Shown: piece by piece, positions 30,910 through 38,793 of the stretch | Layout: each line of letters starts with the position of its first letter | Position numbering within the stretch: the first letter of the stretch is position 1 | Program-made: the position numbers and the translations under genes | Assembly (NCBI GenBank): GCA_963760375.1 | Contig: CAVXCS010000005.1 | Location: 930,001 to 994,000 of the forward strand | DNA length: 64,000 nucleotides | Direction of reading: 5' to 3' | From: Pelagihabitans sp963760375 | GTDB lineage: Bacteria; Bacteroidota; Bacteroidia; Flavobacteriales; Flavobacteriaceae | The notes under the pieces: model-generated | The model's database searches: none | The model's input: the letters and a program-made list of their open reading frames with translations, nothing else | What the model was told of the DNA's origin: nothing

Positions 30910-33300
30910 TTAAAATTTAAAATTATAGGTCACCGCCGGCACGATTCCAAAAATGGAAGTGCGTATGGCCTCATTGGCTCCCGTATCCTGATTTCTTCTA
31001 AAATTGATGGAAGCGGCATTCTTTCTGCTGTACAGGTTATAGATGCTGAAAACCCATTCTGCCTGCTTTTTTCTGCCGGAGTTCTTCCTTGGGGTAAGCG
31101 TTGCCGCTACATCGAGACGATGGTAAGCGGGCAACCTTTCCTTGTTGCGCAAACCGTAATAAGGAATGCTCAGGCCCTGAAATTCGAACTGCCCGATGGG
31201 ATAGTTGGTCGGTTGCCCGGTCTGGAACACAAAGTTCGAATTGAAGCTCCATTTTTCATTGAGCTCGTAACTCCCATAAAATGATATATCCTGTGGTTTA
31301 TCATATGGCGTATTGTACCATTCACCAAAATTGATCCCGGTTTCCTGGGCGTTTCTGCCGGGGGTACGCTGCTCCGATTTTGACAAGGTATAAGCCAGCC
31401 AACCCTGGAACCGCCCTTCATTTTTACGAAGCAGCAATTCGAGGCCATAGGCCCTTGCCTCACCGTTTAAAATAACCTGTTCAATGGCGTCATTGGCGAT
31501 GAGATTTGCGCCATCGATATAATCGATTCTATTTTGGATATCCTTGTAAAAAACTTCTGTTTCCAATGTGTAATCCCCACCTCGGAGGTTTTTGAAATAC
31601 CCAAGCGCATATTGATCTAACAATTGCGGCTTTGTAAAAGGCCCACTTGGGGTCCAAACATCCAACGGGGTTGGGGAGCTGGTATTGGAAAGTAAATGAA
31701 GGTACTGTGCCAATCGGGTGTAACTGGCCTTCAAGGAACTCTCCGTACTCAGCGTATAGGATAGAGATACCCTTGGCTCGAGATTGTTGAAGGTGGCCAA
31801 AGTTCTATTCTTTGCATTCACCGTGGCGATGGGGACTGCTTCGCGATAGATCGCAAGGGCAGGATCAAAGAATACGGCTTCATTATTTTCGTACGTATTG
31901 ATCTCATCTTGACCCAGTCTTATGAAATTGCTCCATCTGAGTCCGTAACCAAGGCTCAAGTTGTTGCTCAGATCATGTTTGACATCGATGTAGGCGGCCA
32001 GTTCATTGGCATATTTTCTCACCAATTGATCTTCTATGATACCTGAATTACTATTGCTGGGCTCTATTTTGCCAGGATTGAATTGGTAGTATATGTTGTT
32101 CACTCCGTAATTCACCTGCAGTTTATCGGTGACGTAATGTTTCAGGTCATACTTCAAATTGAAATTTCTGATGCCGGAATTCCAATTGAAGCCGACGAAG
32201 TCTAATTTCAACCCATAATAATAGTCCGAATAAATTAGGGAAAGGTTAGAAAACAGCTTGTTGGAAAATAAGTGGTTCCATCTGAAATTTCCAACGGCAT
32301 TTCCATAGGTATTTTCAAAGGTGCTACTGATACCAAAAACATCACGTCCGAAATAGCCCGAAAGGTATATGCTGTTACGGCTGTCGAGATTAAAATTGAT
32401 CTTGGTATTCAGGTCGTAAAAATAGGCCGTGTTGTCTTGATTGAACAAGGGGAGGAACAAATGGGCATAGGAGGCACGACCCCCTATCAAAAAGGCCGCC
32501 TTTTCCTTGATGATCGGGCCTTCCACCAGTAAACGGCTGGCCACGGCACCGAGTCCGCCGTTAACCTTGAATGCTTTACTATTGCCCTCTTTTTGAAAAA
32601 TATCGAGGACCGAGGAAACCCTTCCGCCATATCGTGCGGGAATGCCCCCTTTATACAATTTAATGTCCTTAATGGCGTCCGGATTAAAAACCGAGAAAAA
32701 GCCGAATAGGTGGGAGGAATTGAAAATGGTGGCTTCATCCAATAAAATAAGGTTTTGGTCTACAGAACCACCCCTAACATTGAATCCGGAAGCCCCTTCC
32801 CCTGCATTGGTTACCCCTGGAAGCAACAGAATCGATTTGATGACATCGGCTTCTCCCAGAATGACCGGAATTTTTTTAATGGTTTCGACCGAAAGGGCAT
32901 TGACGCTCATTTGGGGTGTCCTGACATCCATTTTCTCCACATCATCGGTTACGACCACTTCGTCCAACTGTTCCGCTTCTTCGATCATCTGAAAGTTGAA
33001 CTGCCGGTTGGTGTTCAGTTCGAAGTCCTGCGAGATGGTCTGAAAACCCAAATAGCTCACCTGCAATCGATAGTTGCCTTCGGGGAGGGTTATGGAATAA
33101 AAACCGTATTCATTGGTGGTCACGCCCGTTCTCAACTCGGGAACCGCAATGGTGACCCCTATGAGTGTTTCGTTGCTCGAAGCTTCGGTGACGGTGCCGC
33201 TTATGGTAAATTTTTGTTGCGCGAAAGAAAATACAAAACAAAAAGAGGCCAGAACCACAGTGATTTTCGTGCGAGGGAACATCAAAAGCAATTTTTTCAT
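30910..33300 (-). CDS. TonB-dependent receptor with carboxypeptidase-like N-terminal extension
   Basis: Start 33300 gives the signal peptide ('MKKLLLMFPRTKITVVLASF', cut after 'FSFAQ'); the open frame adds eight codons. The product has 796 residues. A carboxypeptidase-like domain (about 28-110: 'ISGTVTEASSNETLIGVTI', 'YLGFQTISQDFE') comes first, then the plug ('EADVIKSILLLPGVTNAGEGASGFNVRGG', 'LLDEATIFNSSHLFGFFSVFNPDAIKDIKLYKGGIPARYGG' region) and the beta barrel. It should import a bulky or chelated substrate across the outer membrane using TonB energy. It forms an operon with the DUF4249 gene. It has no SusC-type length (over 1000 aa). Confidence 0.95.
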   Translation of the reverse strand: MKKLLLMFPRTKITVVLASFCFVFSFAQQKFTISGTVTEASSNETLIGVTIAVPELRTGVTTNEYGFYSITLPEGNYRLQVSYLGFQTISQDFELNTNRQFNFQMIEEAEQLDEVVVTDDVEKMDVRTPQMSVNALSVETIKKIPVILGEADVIKSILLLPGVTNAGEGASGFNVRGGSVDQNLILLDEATIFNSSHLFGFFSVFNPDAIKDIKLYKGGIPARYGGRVSSVLDIFQKEGNSKAFKVNGGLGAVASRLLVEGPIIKEKAAFLIGGRASYAHLFLPLFNQDNTAYFYDLNTKINFNLDSRNSIYLSGYFGRDVFGISSTFENTYGNAVGNFRWNHLFSNKLFSNLSLIYSDYYYGLKLDFVGFNWNSGIRNFNLKYDLKHYVTDKLQVNYGVNNIYYQFNPGKIEPSNSNSGIIEDQLVRKYANELAAYIDVKHDLSNNLSLGYGLRWSNFIRLGQDEINTYENNEAVFFDPALAIYREAVPIATVNAKNRTLATFNNLEPRVSLSYTLSTESSLKASYTRLAQYLHLLSNTSSPTPLDVWTPSGPFTKPQLLDQYALGYFKNLRGGDYTLETEVFYKDIQNRIDYIDGANLIANDAIEQVILNGEARAYGLELLLRKNEGRFQGWLAYTLSKSEQRTPGRNAQETGINFGEWYNTPYDKPQDISFYGSYELNEKWSFNSNFVFQTGQPTNYPIGQFEFQGLSIPYYGLRNKERLPAYHRLDVAATLTPRKNSGRKKQAEWVFSIYNLYSRKNAASINFRRNQDTGANEAIRTSIFGIVPAVTYNFKF

Positions 33301-33358
33301 AAAAGTAATGGGGTTAGACCGCACATGAAAAAGCTTAACAGTTTTTTGGGAAAGTAAA

Positions 33359-33380
33359 ACCCCCGAGGTTACTCGGGGGT
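33359..33380 (-). terminator. Intrinsic terminator after the isocitrate dehydrogenase gene
   Basis: ACCCCCGAG, loop GTTA, CTCGGGGGT: a perfect 9-bp GC-rich stem, 24 bp past the stop on the minus strand, followed on that strand by TTTTAC. Confidence 0.75.
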
Positions 33381-33403
33381 CTGTTATCGAATGTCCTAAT
33401 GAA

Positions 33404-35629
33404 CTAGCTTTCGATCTGCGCCAAGATATGGTTGAAGGTCTGGCTTGGCCTCATAGCCTTGCTTATGAGGGCGATATCGGGTTGGTAATAACCGCCGATA
33501 TGTTGTTCCTTTCCTTGGGCGTTTTCGAGCTCGTCAATAACTTTATTTTCACTCGCTTTCATCGCTCCAGCGACTTTCTCAAAAATGGATTTCAATTTTT
33601 GGTCCTTATTCTGTGCGGCCAAGGCTTCGGCCCAATACAGCGCCAGATAGAAGTGGCTTCCCCGGGTATCCAATTCCTTCACCTTTCGTGAAGGTGATTT
33701 GTTATTGTCCAAGAACTTTTCGGTTGCGCTATCGAGGGCATCTCCCAAAATACGTGCTTTAAGGTTACCGTATTTTTCACCATAAAATTCGAGTGAAACC
33801 CCAAGTGCCAAAAATTCGCCCAATGAATCCCACCGCAGATGGCCCTCTTCGAGAAATTGTTCCACATGTTTGGGTGCTGAGCCACCGGCCCCGGTCTCAA
33901 AAAGTCCGCCACCGTTCATCAGGGGGACGATCGACAACATTTTTGCGCTGGTTCCAACTTCCAAGATGGGAAACAGGTCGGTTAGGTAATCCCTGAGCAC
34001 GTTACCTGAAACTGAAATGGTGTTTTTACCGCGTGTGATCTGCTCCAGGGTGAATTCGGTTGCCTCGAGCGGCGAAAGGATTCGAATATCCAATCCTTCG
34101 GTGTCAAGGGCAGGCAGGTAATGGTTTACTTTTTTCATCAATTCCCGGTCATGGGCTCGATCTTTGTCAAGCCAAAAAACGGTTGGGTCATTGGTGGCCC
34201 TGGCGCGGGAAACCGCTAATTTGATCCAATCTTGGATCGGGGCATCTTTTACTTGGCACATCCTCCAAATGTCTCCCGTTTCAACTTCATGGGCAATAAG
34301 GGTCGCTCCCGAGTTGAGGTCGATGACCTTGACGGTTCCGTTTTTTTGGATCTCAAATGTTTTGTCGTGGGAACCGTATTCTTCGGCTTTCTGCGCCATG
34401 AGCCCCACATTGGCCACCGAACCGATGGTCCTGGGATCCAAAGCCCCATGTTTTTTGCAGAAATCAATGGTAGCGGTGTATATGCCTGCATAGCTGCTAT
34501 CGGGGATTACCACTTTGGTATCCTGCAATTTTCCTGTACTGTCCCACATTTTGCCTGATGTCCGAATCATGGCGGGCACGGAGGCATCGATGATTACATC
34601 GCTTGGCACATGAAGGTTGGTGATCCCTTTTTCAGAATTTACCATGGCAAGAGACGGACCGGTCTTAAGATCTTGTTGTATCGCCGCTTCTATTTTTTGT
34701 TGTTCTTGGGGAGGAAGTTCCTTGATTTTGGTCAATAGGTTCTCCAGTCCATCATTTGCATTGATGCCTGCCCCATCGAGAATGCTTCCATATTTATCAA
34801 AAACATCGGCGAAGTAGGCCTTCACCGCATGACCGAAAATGATGGGATCCGATACCTTCATCATGGTGGCCTTGAGATGGATCGAAAAAAGGACGCCCTT
34901 TGCTTTGGCGTCGGCGACCTGCTCCTTCAAAAAAGAGACCAAGGCTTTCTTGCTCAATACGGATGCGTCGATGATCTCTCCTGGCAAAAGGTCAATTTTT
35001 CCTTTGAGCACCACTTCGTTGCCGTCCTTGGTAAACAAGGCGATTTTCACAGCGGTGGCATTGGGGACGGTCAACGATTTTTCGTTCGCTTTGAAATCAC
35101 CGGATGCCATAGTGGCAACATGGGTTCTTGAATCTGGGCTCCATGCGCCCATGGAGTGGGGATTCTTTTTGGCATAATTCTTTACCGCCCTTGGGGCACG
35201 ACGGTCTGAGTTGCCTTCCCGTAAGACCGGATTTACGGCACTTCCCTTAATTTTATCGTAACGTGATTTTATTTCTTTTTCTTTTTCATCCTTCGGCTGA
35301 TCCGGGTAATCGGGAAGATGGTAACCCTTTGACCGCAGTTCTTTTAATGCTTCCTTCAATTGCGGTATCGAGGCGCTGATGTTAGGAAGTTTTATGATGT
35401 TGGCATCCGGATCTTTGGCCATTTCCCCTAAAATCGACAAATCATCAGCCAGCCTTTGACCTGGTTCAATATAATCAGAAAAAGCAGCGATTATTCGAGC
35501 GGTCAAGGAGATGTCCTTGGTTTCAATATCGATTCCGGCCGTTTTGGTAAATGCCTTCACGATGGGCAAAAAAGATTGGGTGGCCAGCGCTGGCGCTTCA
35601 TCCGTAAGGGTATAGTAAATCTTGGGCAT
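33404..35629 (-). CDS. icd: NADP-dependent isocitrate dehydrogenase, monomeric type
   Basis: The product has 741 residues, the size of the monomeric IDH-II class and nearly twice the dimeric enzyme. Typical blocks are 'KIYYTLTDEAPALATQSFLPIV', 'NIIKLPNISASIPQLKEALKELRSKGY', 'PVLREGNSDRRAP' (substrate-binding Ser/Arg), 'KKNPHSMGAWSPDSRTHVATM', 'GAGINANDGLENLLTKI' and 'RGSHFYLALYWAEALA'. It oxidises isocitrate to 2-oxoglutarate with NADP in the TCA cycle. On the minus strand TATATTTG lies at 35666-35659, a good -7 element about 30 bp upstream. Both ends are isolated, so it is monocistronic. Confidence 0.97.
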   Translation of the reverse strand: MPKIYYTLTDEAPALATQSFLPIVKAFTKTAGIDIETKDISLTARIIAAFSDYIEPGQRLADDLSILGEMAKDPDANIIKLPNISASIPQLKEALKELRSKGYHLPDYPDQPKDEKEKEIKSRYDKIKGSAVNPVLREGNSDRRAPRAVKNYAKKNPHSMGAWSPDSRTHVATMASGDFKANEKSLTVPNATAVKIALFTKDGNEVVLKGKIDLLPGEIIDASVLSKKALVSFLKEQVADAKAKGVLFSIHLKATMMKVSDPIIFGHAVKAYFADVFDKYGSILDGAGINANDGLENLLTKIKELPPQEQQKIEAAIQQDLKTGPSLAMVNSEKGITNLHVPSDVIIDASVPAMIRTSGKMWDSTGKLQDTKVVIPDSSYAGIYTATIDFCKKHGALDPRTIGSVANVGLMAQKAEEYGSHDKTFEIQKNGTVKVIDLNSGATLIAHEVETGDIWRMCQVKDAPIQDWIKLAVSRARATNDPTVFWLDKDRAHDRELMKKVNHYLPALDTEGLDIRILSPLEATEFTLEQITRGKNTISVSGNVLRDYLTDLFPILEVGTSAKMLSIVPLMNGGGLFETGAGGSAPKHVEQFLEEGHLRWDSLGEFLALGVSLEFYGEKYGNLKARILGDALDSATEKFLDNNKSPSRKVKELDTRGSHFYLALYWAEALAAQNKDQKLKSIFEKVAGAMKASENKVIDELENAQGKEQHIGGYYQPDIALISKAMRPSQTFNHILAQIES

Positions 35630-35658
35630 TAACGTTGGTTGTTTTGTTCGATGAGGGG

Positions 35659-35666
35659 CAAATATA
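35659..35666 (-). promoter_or_regulatory. -7 promoter element of icd
   Basis: Read on the minus strand the sequence is TATATTTG, an exact TAnnTTTG match 30 bp from the icd start codon. No TTG lies at the usual 19-21 bp upstream, so this is a partial promoter call. Confidence 0.45.
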
Positions 35667-35777
35667 CAATTTATGGCACAAAAAAGGGGGAGGAGACCAA
35701 ACTTTACCAGAGATGAAATTAACGGAATAAAACCATCGTATCACGGCTTAGTAAAGCAAGGGAATGGTTACAAAAAC

Positions 35778-35819
35778 AAAAGCCATATCATTGTACGGAT
35801 ACATTGATATGGCTTTTTT
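35778..35819. terminator. Orphan intrinsic terminator in the long icd-rplS gap
   Basis: AAAAGCCATATCA-T-TGTA, loop CGGA, TACA-T-TGATATGGCTTTTTT: a 17-bp stem with one T-T mismatch, A-rich on the left and six T on the right. No annotated gene ends here on either strand: icd starts to its left and rplS ends far to its right. It must therefore end a transcript from the gene-poor stretch, most simply one coming from the minus-strand promoter at 36217-36224. Confidence 0.8.
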
Positions 35820-35960
35820 GAAATAGCTGGTAAACTGTTTGTTTCACCCTAAAGTAAAACCGCAACCATTGATTGCATTTACACCACTATCTCCACGTTT
35901 GAAATACTTTTGACCCCAATCCTGAAATCAAGGTTCAAGTATGTACTTCTTCCCATCGCC

Positions 35961-36194
35961 CTAAAACATTTGAGCCGTTCGTGAAACCGAAATTTCAATT
36001 GGGCCGCATGATTTCACAAAGCCTAGCTTATGGGTTTGATCCCGAAGCACTTTGCTCGTTCTTTCCCTAAATCGTGTTGCCACTTTTTTTGGTAAAAACT
36101 GAAACGACAGTATAAATAACGTGAACTTTATAGCGATTAAAGATGATTCTTGATGGAACCGTTTTTTAATCACATCTAAAGATAAGGGAATCAT
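35961..36194 (-). CDS. Possible small gene in the icd-rplS gap (77 aa, unknown)
   Basis: This is the only candidate gene in the 690-bp stretch 35630-36318. The product would be 77 residues: a short charged N-terminus, a hydrophobic patch ('IKFTLFILSFQFL') and a basic, Ser/Thr-rich remainder ('KKVATRFRERTSKVLRDQTHKLG'). It starts about 16 bases after the TSS expected from a -7 element at 36217-36224 and lies before the terminator at 35778-35819. I recognise no domain. It could also be a non-coding RNA region or a decayed gene. Confidence 0.25.
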   Translation of the reverse strand: MIPLSLDVIKKRFHQESSLIAIKFTLFILSFQFLPKKVATRFRERTSKVLRDQTHKLGFVKSCGPIEISVSRTAQMF

Positions 36195-36216
36195 CCTTTA
36201 AAACACAATTTTTTAA

Positions 36217-36224
36217 CAAATTTA
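36217..36224 (-). promoter_or_regulatory. -7 promoter element of an orphan minus-strand transcript
   Basis: Read on the minus strand: TAAATTTG, an exact TAnnTTTG match. A TTG (plus-strand CAA at 36240-36242) lies 15 bp upstream, shorter than the common 19-21 bp. It would drive transcription away from the rplS terminator and into the gap. Confidence 0.4.
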
Positions 36225-36267
36225 AAATCAACACGTTATCAACGCGCTATATGAACAATTGTTAATA

Positions 36268-36295
36268 AAAAACGTCCCTTGAGAAAGGGACGTTT
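36268..36295 (-). terminator. Intrinsic terminator after rplS
   Basis: AAAACGTCCCTT, loop GAGA, AAGGGACGTTTT: a 12-bp perfect stem, 24 bp after the rplS stop on the minus strand and followed on that strand by a T-rich stretch (TTTTTTATTAAC). Confidence 0.85.
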
Positions 36296-36318
36296 TAGCA
36301 TCGTTTTTTTTGTGGGCA

Positions 36319-36669
36319 CTACGATCGAACTTCCTTGATCCTTGCCTTTTTGCCGGTAAGGCCTCTGAAGTAGAAAATACGTGCTCTACGTACCTTCCCT
36401 TTTTTGTTGACCTCAATCTTCTGCAACGCGGGCATATTGATTGGAAAAATACGCTCAACACCAACAGTTCCGGACATTTTGCGGATAGTGAAGGTTTCCG
36501 TTGAACCCGATCCCCTTCTTTGGATCACCACTCCCTTAAAAAACTGGGTCCGTGTTTTTTCGCCTTCCTTGATCTCGTAATAAACGGTTATCGTATCCCC
36601 TGAAGAAAAATTCGGAAATTCCTTTTTGGCGACAAACTCGTTCTCTACAAAATTTATTAATGATTCCAT
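36319..36669 (-). CDS. rplS: 50S ribosomal protein bL19
   Basis: The product has 116 residues. Typical: 'FPNFSSGDTITVYYEIKEGEKTRTQFFKGVVIQRRGSG'-type core (residues 20-57), 'TFTIRKMSGTVGVERIFP', 'KKGKVRRARIFYFRGLTGKKARIKE'. It lies at the 30S-50S interface. It is 135 bp downstream of trmD on the same strand, the classic trmD-rplS order, without rpsP and rimM here. Confidence 0.98.
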   Translation of the reverse strand: MESLINFVENEFVAKKEFPNFSSGDTITVYYEIKEGEKTRTQFFKGVVIQRRGSGSTETFTIRKMSGTVGVERIFPINMPALQKIEVNKKGKVRRARIFYFRGLTGKKARIKEVRS

Positions 36670-36804
36670 GGTTATGATTTACTGTGTTGGTCAATATCAA
36701 CATTCACGATTCTCGTCAGAGGTTGATTTAACAGGTTGCAAAAATAGTCTATATATTAGAACCGACAAGCGATTTTCACAAAATTTTGCCTTGGCGATGT
36801 TGGG

Positions 36805-37479
36805 CTATTGCAAAAGATCGGGCCTTCGTTCCCTGGTATGCTTTAGTGCCTCCTCCTCCCTCCATTCCTCAATTTTGGCCGTATGGCCGCTCAGCAATAT
36901 TTCGGGCACCCGCATACCCTTATATTCCGAGGGTCGGGTGTACACCGGGGGAGCCAACAAATTGTCTTGGAAGCTATCGGTAAGGGCCGAAGTTTCATTG
37001 CCGAGCACTCCCGGAACAAGTCGTATGATCGTATCGCAGAGCACAGCCGCCCCCAGTTCACCGCCTGACAGCACATAATCACCAATCGAGATCTCCTTGG
37101 TGATCAGCCAATCCCGCACCCTTTGGTCTACCCCTTTGTAATGCCCGCATAGAATGATCAGGTTTTCCTTAAGCGATAAGTGGTTGGCCATTTTCTGGTT
37201 CAGTGTTTCGCCATCAGGGGTCATGTAGATCAACTCGTCATAATGGCGCTCCGCTTTGAGTTTATCGATGCATTTATCGATGGGCTCGATCATCAGCACC
37301 ATTCCCGCCCCACCACCAAACTGATAATCATCTACCTGGTTGTAACTATTGTTGGTATAGTCCCTCAAATTGTGCAAATGTACCTCTACCAAGCCCTTGT
37401 CAATGGCCCGCTTCAAAATCGAGGCTTCAAACGGACTCCTTAAAAGTTCTGGCAGTACGGTTATAATGTCGATACGCAT
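36805..37479 (-). CDS. trmD: tRNA (guanine-37-N1)-methyltransferase
   Basis: The product has 224 residues. SPOUT-fold TrmD: 'MRIDIITVLPELLRSPFEASIL', 'HNLRDYTNN--YNQVDDYQFGGGAGMVLMIEP', 'YMTPDGETLNQKMANHL', 'LCGHYKGVDQRVRDWLITKEISIGDYVLSGGELGA' with the SAM-binding knot, and 'PPVYTRPSEYKGMRVPEILLSGHTAKIEEW'. m1G37 prevents +1 frameshifting. 21 bp separate it from a GNAT gene upstream on the same strand. Confidence 0.97.
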   Translation of the reverse strand: MRIDIITVLPELLRSPFEASILKRAIDKGLVEVHLHNLRDYTNNSYNQVDDYQFGGGAGMVLMIEPIDKCIDKLKAERHYDELIYMTPDGETLNQKMANHLSLKENLIILCGHYKGVDQRVRDWLITKEISIGDYVLSGGELGAAVLCDTIIRLVPGVLGNETSALTDSFQDNLLAPPVYTRPSEYKGMRVPEILLSGHTAKIEEWREEEALKHTRERRPDLLQ

Positions 37480-37499
37480 TAGGGAGTTTGATTAGGTTG

Positions 37500-37943
37500 C
37501 TATTGTGCCGTCCAAAAATAATGAAAACAATGCACATCCTTTTGCCAACCCAATTTTTCATATAGCTTTTGTGCGGGATTATCAATGGCGGTTTCCAATG
37601 CAAGGCCCTTAAAACCGGCCGATTTACAGAAGTCCTTGGCATGGTTCAGCAGGGATTCCCCAACACCTTTGCCCCTTAGGGAGTCTATGACGAACAAATC
37701 GTTAAGGAGATAAACGGGAGCCATCGATACCGACGAGAACATTGGGTACAACTGTGTAAATCCAATAGCAGTGCTTCCCTGCATGGCCAAAAAAATCACA
37801 GACTCGTTGTGCTGAAGCCTTTTGCTTAAGAATTCTTTAGCCTCCTCGAGGTTCGACGGCTGTTTATAGAACACCCGGTACGCATCGAAAAGCGGCAATA
37901 TCAAGGGAAGGTGGTTCAGGTTTGCTCTAATGATATCGACCAT
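37500..37943 (-). CDS. GNAT family N-acetyltransferase
   Basis: The product has 147 residues. The acetyl-CoA loop is 'LRGKGVGESLLNHAKDFC' (motif Q/R-x-x-G-x-G/A), preceded by 'MAPVYLLNDLFVI' and followed by 'GFKGLALETAIDNPAQKLYEKLGWQKD'. It belongs to the small single-domain GNATs of unknown substrate. It lies between the coiled-coil membrane protein gene (37973) and trmD, all on the minus strand, with a terminator in front. Confidence 0.9.
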   Translation of the reverse strand: MVDIIRANLNHLPLILPLFDAYRVFYKQPSNLEEAKEFLSKRLQHNESVIFLAMQGSTAIGFTQLYPMFSSVSMAPVYLLNDLFVIDSLRGKGVGESLLNHAKDFCKSAGFKGLALETAIDNPAQKLYEKLGWQKDVHCFHYFWTAQ

Positions 37944-37952
37944 GGGAAAAGA

Positions 37953-37974
37953 AAAAACTCCTTGCGGAGTTTTT
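37953..37974 (-). terminator. Intrinsic terminator at the end of the coiled-coil membrane protein gene
   Basis: AAAAACTCC, loop TTGC, GGAGTTTTT: a perfect 9-bp stem whose right edge touches the stop codon of the minus-strand gene at 37973. On the minus strand it is followed by a T-rich run (TTTTTCTTTTCCC). Confidence 0.8.
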
Positions 37975-38596
37975 ATTTGGGTTTTTTGTACTTGTTGATT
38001 TCATCCTGTAATTGCCTGCTTATCTTTTGTTCCCTTTCCAAGGCCCTTCTGCGATGGTCTTCATATTCCAATTCCAGTTCAGATAAACTCGTCCTGGCCT
38101 CCTGGGTCAGGATATTGCTATTTCTAAACTTGTAGATAAAAAACAACAACATCATGAGCAAGCCGGTAATCACGGTCCACAGGATAAAATTATAGGTGGC
38201 TTTCGCCACTTGGATGCCCAAAAAAGACATATTGTCCTTTTCTTCGCTGACTGCCGTCAAACTGCCGGTGGTCTCCTCCAATTTTTTGTTAAGGGAAACG
38301 ATGGTGGTTTCATGACCCGCTATGGTGGCCCGTAATTCACTGGTGATCTTGTTTACGGCGGTAAGCGAATCCAACACGTTCTTCCGTAGTTTGTAAAGAT
38401 TGCTTTCTTTCACCACTTCGTAGCGAACGCCATCGGCCCTATAATTTCCTGATTTAGTAACGACATAATCGAACTGACTGCTGATCGGCCCATTATCCAG
38501 CGATAAGCTTTCTTCCGGTGCTGCAGCCTCTTGTGCAAATTGTAGGTTAAGGGTCAACAAGGTGGTCAAAATACATAATATTCTTAAACCTTTCAT
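37973..38596 (-). CDS. Exported coiled-coil protein with one TM segment, encoded near trmD
   Basis: The product has 207 residues. Signal peptide 'MKGLRILCILTTLLTLNLQFAQ', a short acidic linker, a heptad-rich coiled coil (about 65-120: 'NVLDSLTAVNKITSELRATIAG', 'IVSLNKKLEETTGSLTAV'), one TM ('ATYNFILWTVITGLLMMLLFFIYKF', about 130-155), then a charged cytosolic helix ending 'REQKISRQLQDEINKYKK'. Relatives in flavobacterial genomes carry the label tRNA (guanine-N1)-methyltransferase, taken over from trmD nearby; no methyltransferase motif exists here. Function unknown. Confidence 0.85.
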   Translation of the reverse strand: MKGLRILCILTTLLTLNLQFAQEAAAPEESLSLDNGPISSQFDYVVTKSGNYRADGVRYEVVKESNLYKLRKNVLDSLTAVNKITSELRATIAGHETTIVSLNKKLEETTGSLTAVSEEKDNMSFLGIQVAKATYNFILWTVITGLLMMLLFFIYKFRNSNILTQEARTSLSELELEYEDHRRRALEREQKISRQLQDEINKYKKPK

Positions 38597-38793
38597 TTTT
38601 GAGTGGTGCTAAGTTTTAATTAATTTAATAGGATTTAGAGTGGACTAAAGTAAGCCATTATAACCAATTACGAAAAAAAATGGGTCAATAGCCGTTGAAA
38701 GGCAAGTTTCCTTTCAATTTATTGCTTGTGTGTCCAATCGAAAAATGGTTTATATAGGGTTGTGGACTCCATCCAAAACGAAACTTGGTTGGA

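Noticed and set aside
36210..36260. Weak DnaA-box-like words (TTATCAACG, TTATTAACA on the other strand) near the rplS terminator
   Set aside because: Only two imperfect matches in AT-rich DNA; not enough for an origin. A strand-skew plot of the whole genome would decide.
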